NCBI GenBank assembly: GCA_037144255.1
Contig: JBAWXE010000130.1
Coordinates: forward strand, 1 to 6,110
DNA length: 6,110 bases
Source of the DNA: JBAWXE01 sp037144255
Lineage (GTDB): Bacteria > Bacteroidota > Bacteroidia > Chitinophagales > Chitinophagaceae
Reading direction: 5' to 3'
Below the pieces are notes generated by a model. The model was not told the DNA's origin. It saw nothing but the letters and a program-made list of their open reading frames with translations, and searched no databases. Positions 1 to 6,095 of this stretch are shown piece by piece. Every line of letters begins with the position of its first letter. The stretch's first letter is position 1. The position numbers were made by a program, and so were the translations under genes.

Positions 1-1
1 C

Positions 2-301
2 GACAAAGATTACAAGGCATATTTTCCCATTATGTACTTGCAAAACCAAGTAGAGCTTCCGCTGAAAACTATTGACGCGGTTACCTCTTTTGATGTAACA
101 ATAAATGTACAAGGTGGTGGGCCTAAAGGTCAGGCAGAAGCTATCAAAATGGGTATATCTCGTGTTTTATGTGAAGTAAATCCGGAGTATCGTCCATTAC
201 TGAAGAAAGATAGCCTGTTAACACGTGATCCTCGTTCTGTAGAGCGTAAGAAATTCGGTAAACGTAAAGCGCGCCGTAGCTTCCAGTTCTCTAAACGTTA
301 A
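2..301 (+). CDS. rpsI: 30S ribosomal protein S9 (uS9), 5'-truncated by the window edge
   Basis: This is the C-terminal 99 residues of ribosomal protein uS9; the start codon lies upstream of the window. The reading frame is open from base 2, beginning DKDYKAYFP, so the ATG at 32 is an internal methionine and not the start. The visible part holds the family's conserved GGGPKGQAEA stretch, the SRVL helix, the LTRDPR motif and the basic end KKFGKRKARRSFQFSKR. In the known 30S structure the extreme C-terminal Lys/Arg tail reaches the P site and contacts the anticodon stem of tRNA; the S-K-R ending is intact here. The family is usually about 130 residues, so roughly 30 are missing. rpsB follows after 47 nt on the same strand, consistent with the common Bacteroidota order rplM-rpsI-rpsB-tsf; rplM would be expected just upstream but is not visible. 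Identification is very secure. Confidence 0.97.
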   Translation, partial: DKDYKAYFPIMYLQNQVELPLKTIDAVTSFDVTINVQGGGPKGQAEAIKMGISRVLCEVNPEYRPLLKKDSLLTRDPRSVERKKFGKRKARRSFQFSKR

Positions 302-348
302 TCGCCTGGTTGTATTCTTTATTTTTTAACAGACAAGAAAACATTACA

Positions 349-1383
349 ATGGAAGAAAATAAAAGCCTGCACCAGCAACTATTAGAAGCTGGTGTGCATT
401 TTGGACACTTAAAGAAAAAGTGGAACCCTAAAATGTTGCCGTACATCTTTGCCGAAAAGAACGGTATACACATCATAGATCTTAACAAAACTATCGAAGG
501 CCTGGACGAAGCTGCAGCTGCACTAAAGTCTATAGCTAAGAGCGGTAAAAAGATCATGTTTGTAGCTACTAAAAAGCAAGCGAAAGAGATCGTTGCTGAA
601 GCAGCTCAAAAAATGAACATGCCTTACGTTACCGAACGTTGGTTAGGTGGTATGCTTACCAACTTCTCTACTATTCGTAAGAGTGTAAAGAAGATGCAAA
701 GCATCGAAAAAATGCTTGCTGACGGTACAATGGATAGCGTTACTAAAAAAGAGCGTTTGACATTGACTCGCAGTAAGGAGAAAATGGAAAAAGTATTAGG
801 TGGTATCTCTCAAATGGGACGTACTCCTGCAGCATTATTCATGGTTGATATCAGCCACGAACATATTGCTCTTGCAGAAGCAAAACGTCTGGGTATTACT
901 ACACTTGCTATGGTAGACACTAATAGTGATCCTACTAAAGTAGATTTCGCAATACCTGCAAATGATGATGCTACTAAATCAATAGCTATCATTACTCAAT
1001 ATCTTACAGCAGCTATCATGGAAGGTTTGCAAGAGCGTTCTCAGATCAAAGAAAGCGAAGAAGAAGGTGCTTACGATGAATCTGCAGAAGGTAGAGCAGC
1101 TCGCGGACTCGATATCACTGAAGAAGATGGTGAAGGTGGAAAACGTCGTGGTAGAGGTGCTGGAGCAGGTCGTCAAGGCGCAGGTGCAGGTGCAGCAGGT
1201 GGTAGAGGACCAGGGGGCGGAAGTGGCCGTCCGGGTGGTGCAGGTGGTAGAGGACCAGGTGGTGGAAGTGGCCGTCCAGGTGGTGCAGGTGGTAACCGTC
1301 CAGGTGGTGGCGGAAATCGTCCGGGTGGACCAGGTGGCAGAGGACCAGGTGGTGGCGGAAGTCGTCCGGGTGGTAGCCGTTAA
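349..1383 (+). CDS. rpsB: 30S ribosomal protein S2 (uS2) with a long acidic linker and Gly/Arg/Pro-rich repeat tail
   Basis: This is ribosomal protein uS2, a small-subunit protein that sits on the solvent side between head and body and helps hold protein S1. The start is ATG 349, giving MEENKSLHQQLLEAGVHFGH, the usual uS2 N-terminus. The frame extends 13 codons further to a TTG at 310, but that would add non-conserved sequence. There is no Shine-Dalgarno; the leader is A-rich with A at -3 and -6, as is common in Bacteroidota. Family landmarks are GVHFGH, KWNPKM, FVATKKQA, ERWLGGMLTNF and the VDTNSDP segment; the core ends near residue 228. Residues 229-264 form an acidic linker (13 Asp/Glu, 4 Lys/Arg). 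Residues 265-344 form a basic tail of Gly, Arg, Pro, Ala, Ser, Asn and one Gln, with 14 Lys/Arg and no acidic residue, ending in four 15-residue repeats. At 344 residues the protein is about 100 longer than most uS2 proteins. The tail's role is unknown. Confidence 0.97.
   Translation: MEENKSLHQQLLEAGVHFGHLKKKWNPKMLPYIFAEKNGIHIIDLNKTIEGLDEAAAALKSIAKSGKKIMFVATKKQAKEIVAEAAQKMNMPYVTERWLGGMLTNFSTIRKSVKKMQSIEKMLADGTMDSVTKKERLTLTRSKEKMEKVLGGISQMGRTPAALFMVDISHEHIALAEAKRLGITTLAMVDTNSDPTKVDFAIPANDDATKSIAIITQYLTAAIMEGLQERSQIKESEEEGAYDESAEGRAARGLDITEEDGEGGKRRGRGAGAGRQGAGAGAAGGRGPGGGSGRPGGAGGRGPGGGSGRPGGAGGNRPGGGGNRPGGPGGRGPGGGGSRPGGSR
1201..1380 (+). repeat. Four 45-bp in-frame tandem repeats at the 3' end of rpsB
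   Basis: Four consecutive 45-bp units occupy 1201-1245, 1246-1290, 1291-1335 and 1336-1380, and the stop codon follows immediately. They encode GRGPGGGSGRPGGAG twice, then GNRPGGGGNRPGGPG, then GRGPGGGGSRPGGSR. Units 1 and 2 differ at three bases, all synonymous, which points to a fairly recent duplication under protein-level constraint, or to gene conversion between units. Because 45 is a multiple of three, gain or loss of a unit would change the protein by 15 residues without a frameshift, so copy number may vary between strains. The coding strand is rich in GG runs, including a G5 run near 1213. Confidence 0.92.
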
Positions 1384-1408
1384 TAAACAAACGTTAATTT
1401 AATAGAGT

Positions 1409-1436
1409 CTTAAAGCCCCAGAGTTGGGGCTTTAAG
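1409..1436 (+). terminator. Perfect 12-bp hairpin between rpsB and tsf (attenuator or partial terminator)
   Basis: Bases 1409-1420 (CTTAAAGCCCCA) are the exact reverse complement of 1425-1436 (TGGGGCTTTAAG), with a 4-nt loop GAGT at 1421-1424. The core has five G-C pairs. Only three T residues follow the G-C core and these are inside the stem, with no further U-tract, so it is a poor classical terminator. The A-T ends pair symmetrically, so a hairpin can form in either strand's RNA. Its place between two genes usually co-transcribed suggests attenuation, an RNA processing site or 3'-end protection of rpsB mRNA. The structure is seen in the sequence; the function is inferred. Confidence 0.55.
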
Positions 1437-1486
1437 CATAAATCGCGAATTTTGCAGCTTAATTTTTATCAATCTTAATAAAATAT

Positions 1487-1491
1487 AGGAG
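1487..1491 (+). promoter_or_regulatory. Shine-Dalgarno-like ribosome binding site of tsf
   Basis: AGGAG lies 9 nt before ATG 1501, at good Shine-Dalgarno spacing. The other complete genes in this window (starts 349, 2538, 4716) have no such motif, as is usual for Bacteroidota, whose ribosomes largely mask the anti-Shine-Dalgarno. It also supports 1501 as the tsf start. The leader has A at -3 and -6 as well, so the AGGAG may contribute little or may be a deliberate exception. Confidence 0.5.
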
Positions 1492-1500
1492 ATCATAACA

Positions 1501-2343
1501 ATGAGTACTATAACTATATCTGCAGCAGATGTAAATAAATTGCGCCAACAAACCGGCGCCGGAATGATGGACTGCCGTAAAGCACTTACTGAAAGTGAAG
1601 GCGATTTTGAAAAAGCGATCGACTATCTGCGTAAGAAAGGCCAGAAAGTAGCTGCTAACCGTAGCGATCGTGATGCGAAAGAAGGTGTTGCAATAGCAAA
1701 AGCTTCTTCTGATGGAAAATATGGCGTTATCGTGAATCTGAGCTCAGAAACCGATTTCGTCGCAAAAAACCAGGAATTCATCGAATTCGCTCTGGGTATT
1801 GCTGACGTTGCTCTGCAAACTAAAGTTACTTCTATAGATGAACTGAAAGCTGTTGCTTTCCAAGGTGCAACTGTAGGAGAAAAATTATTGGAAATGGTAG
1901 CTAAGATCGGTGAGAAGATCGATATAGTTCGTTTTGAACAAGTAAATGCTGATACTGTTGTTCCTTATATCCATGCAGGATACCGCATAGGTGTATTGGT
2001 AGGTATGAACATGGCTTCTACCGATGCTATCGTTAGTGCTGGTAAAGATGTAGCTATGCAAATAGCTGCTATGAATCCATTAGCTGTAGATACTAATGAA
2101 ATACCTGCTGCTACCATCGAACGTGAAAAAGCTATCGCTATGGAACAAATTATGGCTGAAGGCAAAACTGCGGAAATGGCTGAAAAGATCGTTGTTGGTA
2201 AATTGAACAAATTCTTCAAAGACAACACATTGTTACATCAAGCTTTTGTAAAAGATGGTAGCAAATCTGTAGCTGAATATCTTAAATCTGTAGCTGCAGA
2301 TTTAACTGTTACTACTTTCAAACGTATCAGTATAGGCGGATAA
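1501..2343 (+). CDS. tsf: Elongation factor Ts
   Basis: EF-Ts is the cytoplasmic nucleotide-exchange factor that releases GDP from EF-Tu so it can reload with GTP and aminoacyl-tRNA. The 280-residue product has the expected family length. The N-terminal UBA-like domain (about residues 5-55) contains VNKLRQQTGAGMMDCRKAL, followed by the GDFEKAIDYLRKKG helix. The signature TDFVAKN lies at residues 84-90; the Asp-Phe pair in this motif is known to insert into EF-Tu near the Mg2+ site. The core domain continues through a VPYIHAGYRIGVLV segment and ends with a helical region and the C-terminal FKRISIGG. The start is ATG 1501, supported by AGGAG nine bases upstream and by homology at residue 1. tsf lies 117 nt after rpsB, the near-universal partner gene, across a hairpin, and is closed by a strong terminator. 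No truncation or missing key residue is seen. Confidence 0.98.
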   Translation: MSTITISAADVNKLRQQTGAGMMDCRKALTESEGDFEKAIDYLRKKGQKVAANRSDRDAKEGVAIAKASSDGKYGVIVNLSSETDFVAKNQEFIEFALGIADVALQTKVTSIDELKAVAFQGATVGEKLLEMVAKIGEKIDIVRFEQVNADTVVPYIHAGYRIGVLVGMNMASTDAIVSAGKDVAMQIAAMNPLAVDTNEIPAATIEREKAIAMEQIMAEGKTAEMAEKIVVGKLNKFFKDNTLLHQAFVKDGSKSVAEYLKSVAADLTVTTFKRISIGG

Positions 2344-2394
2344 TATTCCTGCTGCAAGAGCATTTCTATCAAATAATAACACACCTTAATCTTG

Positions 2395-2428
2395 GCCTCC
2401 TTGCTTTTAGCAAGGAGGCTTTTTGTTT
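2395..2428 (+). terminator. Intrinsic terminator after tsf
   Basis: A perfect 10-bp stem GCCTCCTTGC (2395-2404) / GCAAGGAGGC (2410-2419) with a 5-nt loop TTTTA is followed directly by TTTTTGTTT (2420-2428). The G-C-rich stem plus U-tract is a textbook Rho-independent terminator. It starts 51 nt after the tsf stop and marks the end of the ribosomal-protein/tsf transcript. Confidence 0.92.
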
Positions 2429-2475
2429 ATTGAACCATTAATAACACATCAATCACATAATCTACCTTCCTATTT

Positions 2476-2505
2476 TTTGCATATACCTGATATTAGCTAT
2501 ATTTT
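2476..2505 (+). promoter_or_regulatory. Candidate Bacteroidota-type promoter for the OmpA-family gene
   Basis: TTTG at 2476-2479 resembles the Bacteroidota -33 element. After 18 nt comes TATATTTT at 2498-2505, which matches 7 of 8 positions of the -7 consensus TAnnTTTG. Transcription would begin near 2510-2514 and leave a leader of about 25 nt before ATG 2538. It lies after the tsf terminator and before an isolated gene, where a promoter is needed. The A/T-rich surroundings make chance matches likely, so confidence is moderate. Confidence 0.45.
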
Positions 2506-2537
2506 TATTCTCTTAAAGTCACCAAGAAGTAACTTAC

Positions 2538-4565
2538 ATGAAGAAAATATTTTTATTAGTAATTGCTATCGCTTGTAATTATTACCTTTTTGCACAGAGG
2601 TATTTAGGCGTTGCCAACAGCAACTGGGGTGGAACCAATAGTTTATATCTGAACCCTGCCAGTATTGCTGACTCGCGCGAAAGACTTACCATCGATCTGA
2701 TATCTACTAATATAGGTTTCGATAATAATATGGGTACAATCAATACCGGTGATCTTGTCAACAATTTGAATAAAAGTGGCAAAATCGATTTCAACAACAT
2801 TTTCAAATACGGTACTCAGAAAAACTTTAGCATGATGGCCCCTTATTTAGAGCTTAGAGGACCGGGATTTACATATAGTATCAATAACCAACATAGTATA
2901 GCATTTACTACTCGTATTCGTACTATCAATCAGATAGATAATATGAGTCAATCCTTGTTTCGTAGTGTGGTAGATCAGAATTTTGGTAATACAAATGGAG
3001 ACTACAACTTACAAGCTGATAAATTCAACTGGACTGCCCATGCTTGGGGAGAACTGGGTTTGAGCTATGCAGGTGTATTATATCAGGATGGCATTCATCA
3101 AATAAGAGGAGGCATCACACTTCGTTATCTGAGTGGTATACAATATTTCAGTTTTTTGAATAATGGATTGAATATCAATTATACAGGTGCCAGCAATACT
3201 ATCACTGCTTCTCAAACAGACCTGAGATATAGTACTAATGTAAAAAATAATATCGATTACAACCTTGCAGCTGGCGATATGCTTAGCAAATTTTTTGGTG
3301 GTGCCGCCGGAAACGGTGTAGGTGCTGACATTGGTATCATTTATGATTTCAGGCCTGATTATAGTAAATATGCATTGGAATTAGATGGGAAAAAAGGCGT
3401 TATAGATCATAGTAAGAACATGTATAAAGTAAGGCTGTCTGCTTCTATTACTGATCTGGGAGCAATAGTCTACAATAAAAACGGATCTTCTGCATCTTTT
3501 CAAGGTAATGGCACCATTAAGGCCAGTGACTTCTACTCTAATATTAACAATGCAAGCAGTATTAAGAGCGTACTTCAAAGTCATGGATTCAGTGTAGATT
3601 CAGGAGCTGGTAATGCTACAGTTCATTTACCTACATCATTGGTATTAGGTGTAGATTATCGTATAGGCGGCAACTTTTTCGTTAATGCTACAGGAATAGT
3701 AAACGTTGCCAATCGTAATATATATGGCAATTCAAACTACAACCAGGTAACACTAACACCTAGATATGATAGAAGTGGTTTTAGTTTTGGTATACCGATA
3801 ACTTATAATACTCTTTCTCAATCAATGAGAGTAGGTATGGGTATAAGAATAGGTGGCTTTTTTATAGGCAGTGATGATATGATGGCACTTATAGGTTTAA
3901 ATAATCAATATGGAGCTAACCTATATATGGGAGCCAGCTTATTATTCAAAAAACATCATATCATAGATACCGATGGTGATGGTGTATCTGATAAATATGA
4001 TCAATGTCCTCTGGATAAAGGTACTTGGTCTAACCATGGATGCCCTGCTAATGTGATGGCAGAAACAAATACAGGCCTGAAGGATAGAGATTATAACTAT
4101 TCGCAAAACATTGATACCGATGGTGATGGCGTACCTGATTCCGAGGATAATTGTCCTACAGTAGCAGGCAGCATATCCAACCATGGTTGTCCGGAACTGC
4201 GCAAAGATGTACAAGACAAATTGGATGAAGCATCTACTGCAATTGAATTTGAAACAAATGAAGCTTCTATCAAATCATCTTCTTATGGCGTCTTAGATGA
4301 GATCATTACTATATTGGAAGAATACTCCGGTTATTATATGACCATTGAGGGACATACAGACAATGTTGGTTCTCCTGAAGCTAATATGGCACTATCAAAA
4401 GATAGAGCTAATGCAGTAAGAAATTACTTTATACTTAGAGGTATTTCATCATCAAGACTAGTAGCCAAAGGTTATGGTGATACACAGCCTATTGCCAGCA
4501 ACAAATCAGAGAATGGAAGAGCCCGAAACAGGAGGGTTGTTTTGGGACTGAAAATGAAAAATTAA
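2538..4565 (+). CDS. OmpA-family outer-membrane protein: beta-barrel, calcium-binding repeats, peptidoglycan-binding domain
   Basis: This 675-residue envelope protein probably links the outer membrane to the cell wall. Residues 1-20 form a signal peptide (MKKI, hydrophobic stretch, LFAQ) with likely cleavage before Arg21. Residues 21 to about 475 are rich in alternating polar/aromatic strands with Asn and Gly turns. The opening GVANSNWGGTNSLYLNPAS resembles the DUF5723 group of Bacteroidota barrels; that name is from memory and moderately certain. Two thrombospondin type 3-like repeats follow, at 477-503 and 526-552, each DTDGDGV..D...CP...G..SNHGCP, with Asp-rich calcium ligands and paired cysteines. 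The OmpA C-terminal domain covers about 568-672. It includes GHTDNVG (from residue 605) and LSKDRA; Asp608 and Arg623 have the 15-residue spacing of the pair known to bind diaminopimelate of peptidoglycan. No Shine-Dalgarno is seen; ATG 2538 is chosen because it gives the signal peptide. It lies 194 nt after tsf and 150 nt before the next gene, so it is probably monocistronic. The specific role is unknown. Confidence 0.9.
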   Translation: MKKIFLLVIAIACNYYLFAQRYLGVANSNWGGTNSLYLNPASIADSRERLTIDLISTNIGFDNNMGTINTGDLVNNLNKSGKIDFNNIFKYGTQKNFSMMAPYLELRGPGFTYSINNQHSIAFTTRIRTINQIDNMSQSLFRSVVDQNFGNTNGDYNLQADKFNWTAHAWGELGLSYAGVLYQDGIHQIRGGITLRYLSGIQYFSFLNNGLNINYTGASNTITASQTDLRYSTNVKNNIDYNLAAGDMLSKFFGGAAGNGVGADIGIIYDFRPDYSKYALELDGKKGVIDHSKNMYKVRLSASITDLGAIVYNKNGSSASFQGNGTIKASDFYSNINNASSIKSVLQSHGFSVDSGAGNATVHLPTSLVLGVDYRIGGNFFVNATGIVNVANRNIYGNSNYNQVTLTPRYDRSGFSFGIPITYNTLSQSMRVGMGIRIGGFFIGSDDMMALIGLNNQYGANLYMGASLLFKKHHIIDTDGDGVSDKYDQCPLDKGTWSNHGCPANVMAETNTGLKDRDYNYSQNIDTDGDGVPDSEDNCPTVAGSISNHGCPELRKDVQDKLDEASTAIEFETNEASIKSSSYGVLDEIITILEEYSGYYMTIEGHTDNVGSPEANMALSKDRANAVRNYFILRGISSSRLVAKGYGDTQPIASNKSENGRARNRRVVLGLKMKN

Positions 4566-4578
4566 TACTTAACCATTG

Positions 4579-4614
4579 ATAATAAAATGGCAGTCTACTC
4601 AGCCCATTTATTAT
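4579..4614 (+). terminator. Weak A/T-rich hairpin after the OmpA-family gene (possible terminator)
   Basis: ATAATAAAATGG (4579-4590) can pair with CCATTTATTAT (4604-4614) as 11 base pairs with one bulged A and a 13-nt loop, starting 13 nt after the stop codon. Only two pairs are G-C and the following TTTAAAT is a poor U-tract. The position suits a terminator or mRNA 3'-end structure, but A/T-rich spacers form such pairings by chance, so the call is tentative. Confidence 0.3.
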
Positions 4615-4667
4615 TTAAATAGCTTCAAGTATATAAAACTGACTAAAAAATCATATTTAAGTGATCG

Positions 4668-4688
4668 TTTTGTATATTATTTTGTATA
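4668..4688 (+). repeat. Direct repeat TTTTGTATA, 12-bp period, upstream of the T9SS cargo gene
   Basis: TTTTGTATA occurs at 4668-4676 and again at 4680-4688, separated by TTA and ending 27 nt before ATG 4716. Both copies lie in the zone where promoter elements for this gene would be expected, and each contains TTTG, but neither makes a well-spaced TTTG / TAnnTTTG pair with a -7 element. It could be an operator-like site, a promoter I cannot parse, or chance in very A/T-rich DNA. Confidence 0.35.
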
Positions 4689-4715
4689 ACTTTAATACAA
4701 TAAAAATATTTTTCT

Positions 4716-6095
4716 ATGAAACAGAACTACACATTTACTACATCTTTTTTTAATCGTGCTATAGTTGCAGCAAGCCTTATGTGCATGCTTGCTACTACAG
4801 AAACCTCGGCAACGCCTGCTTGGCGTCCCCATCGTAATGGATACGGTGTAGCACAAACACCTGCACCCGGTGCCTATGCATCAGCATTATTAGGTTTGGG
4901 CAATGGCATGGTAGTATCAAACGTAAATAATGTAGCTCCTGCTCCATATACATTAGGAACAGGAAACACAATATTTTATGAAATGGACACTACCAGTGCC
5001 TTTCAACCTAGTACAAGTTCTCTTACTGCAGGTACTGTAAATGAAGATGTTCAAGCATTTGCATACAGCAGTGCTATCAGTACGATTTTTGCAGCCACAA
5101 AAGGTAAAGGTGTTTTTAAAAGTACTGATGCTGGTATCAACTGGTCTCCGACCGGGTCTGGAACTGGAGCCTTTATCAATGTAAGTGTTGACAATGCAAC
5201 CGGAAAATTATATGCCGTTCAATTCACTTCACCAACTAGTGTTACTGTATCAACTAATGGTGGTGCACTGTTTACTGCTGACGCTACCCTTGGAAGTCCT
5301 AATGGCATTTACTTTTATGGAGGGTACATGTATGAATATATGCCTAGTGGCCTAATCTCCGGTATCAGAGTATCTTCTACCGCAAGCATCAGTTTTACTA
5401 CCCCAACATTACCTACCGGTATAGACTCTGCACAATTCAGTGGTTTTACTGCTTTTAACGGAAAGGTATATGGAGTAGGAACAAGAGGTGTATATGCTAC
5501 TGCTGATAATGGTGCAACATGGACACATGTTTTCAGTCATAATTCATCTACTTGTATCATGGGCACAGACAGTGTTCTGGTAGTAGGTACCAGCGATTCA
5601 GGTGTTTTTGTTTCTCTAAACGGCACTTCATTCAAACAATTCTCTAACGGTTTACACATAGGTAGTGGTTATAGTGTTACGCACTTAGATACTAATAGTC
5701 AATACATTATTGCTACTACTATCAATGGTGCCGGTAGTACATTATTTGCTGATAGTGCTATATATGTTATGAAACTACGTGGTACTACAACTAATAGTTT
5801 ATATGGTGGTGTAAAAACACTATTGGGTGTACAAAATGTCGCTAATAATGCGCCTACTATTTCTTTATTCCCTAATCCTGCTACTAGTCGTGTAGCTATT
5901 GAAGCCGATGGTATCACTAGTGAGCACATCATCGTTACAGTATGCGATATGATAGGCAGGACAGTAATGACACATACTTTTGACAATGCTAATAATATGC
6001 AATTGGATCTAAGCCAAATAAGTGGTGGCTTATATATAGTGCATGTAAATGATGGTACTTCTATAGTATCTGAAAAATTAGTTTTGAGTAAATAA
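4716..6095 (+). CDS. Secreted Asp-box (BNR-like) propeller protein with a type IX secretion sorting domain
   Basis: This 459-residue protein is predicted to leave the cell through the T9SS. Residues 1-32 look like a Sec signal peptide: N-region to Arg14, hydrophobic AIVAASLMCMLA, likely cleavage after TSA at 32. The middle (about 40-370) has repeated beta segments with Asp-box motifs: STDAGINW (136-143), STNGGALF (179-186), TADNGATW (262-269), and a weaker one near 300-306 (SLNGTSF). Such motifs occupy turns of sialidase- and YCF48-like beta-propellers; they are structural and do not prove an enzyme activity, and no catalytic set was recognised. Residues 382-459 match the T9SS type A sorting domain: ISLFPNP, the strand IIVTVCDMIGRTVM, DLSQISGGLYIVHV, and a terminal KLVLSK. 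This domain is known to be removed at the surface, where cargo is released or attached to A-LPS. The start at ATG 4716 is chosen for the signal peptide; no Shine-Dalgarno is visible. The gene is on its own transcription unit by spacing. Ligand or substrate is unknown. Confidence 0.88.
   Translation: MKQNYTFTTSFFNRAIVAASLMCMLATTETSATPAWRPHRNGYGVAQTPAPGAYASALLGLGNGMVVSNVNNVAPAPYTLGTGNTIFYEMDTTSAFQPSTSSLTAGTVNEDVQAFAYSSAISTIFAATKGKGVFKSTDAGINWSPTGSGTGAFINVSVDNATGKLYAVQFTSPTSVTVSTNGGALFTADATLGSPNGIYFYGGYMYEYMPSGLISGIRVSSTASISFTTPTLPTGIDSAQFSGFTAFNGKVYGVGTRGVYATADNGATWTHVFSHNSSTCIMGTDSVLVVGTSDSGVFVSLNGTSFKQFSNGLHIGSGYSVTHLDTNSQYIIATTINGAGSTLFADSAIYVMKLRGTTTNSLYGGVKTLLGVQNVANNAPTISLFPNPATSRVAIEADGITSEHIIVTVCDMIGRTVMTHTFDNANNMQLDLSQISGGLYIVHVNDGTSIVSEKLVLSK

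Noticed and set aside
32..34. ATG at 32 as the start of rpsI.
   Set aside because: The frame is open to the window edge and upstream codons (DKDYKAYFP) match uS9, so the gene is truncated and this Met is internal.
310..348. A TTG start that would add 13 residues to uS2.
   Set aside because: The extra residues do not resemble uS2, and ATG 349 gives the standard N-terminus within a few residues of the conserved GVHFGH.
1201..1380. CRISPR-like array, because of regularly spaced repeats.
   Set aside because: The repeats are contiguous without unique spacers, are in frame with rpsB and encode a coherent peptide.
1115..1390. A 91-codon antisense open frame rich in His, Leu and Asp over the repeat.
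   Set aside because: It is the complement of the Gly-rich repeat; the repeat lacks stop codons by composition. No start signal or family resemblance was seen.
1067..1402. A 111-codon open frame on the + strand overlapping the rpsB 3' end, rich in Val and Gln.
   Set aside because: It is the shifted reading of the GGT/CCA repeat and is low-complexity. rpsB in the other frame has clear homology and a synonymous substitution pattern, so this is a shadow.
2344..2537. A small gene or RNA gene in the 194-nt gap after tsf.
   Set aside because: The gap is explained by the terminator and a candidate promoter; no convincing short coding frame or structured RNA was seen.
2538..2600. Lipoprotein signal (AIAC, Cys13) in the OmpA-family protein.
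   Set aside because: The -3 position is Ala rather than the usual Leu, the hydrophobic stretch before it is short, and a better signal peptidase I site (FAQ before Arg21) follows; a barrel also does not need a lipid anchor.
4716..4815. Lipobox at Cys23 of the T9SS cargo protein.
   Set aside because: The residues before Cys are S-L-M; Met at -1 does not fit a lipobox, and a signal peptidase I site after TSA fits.
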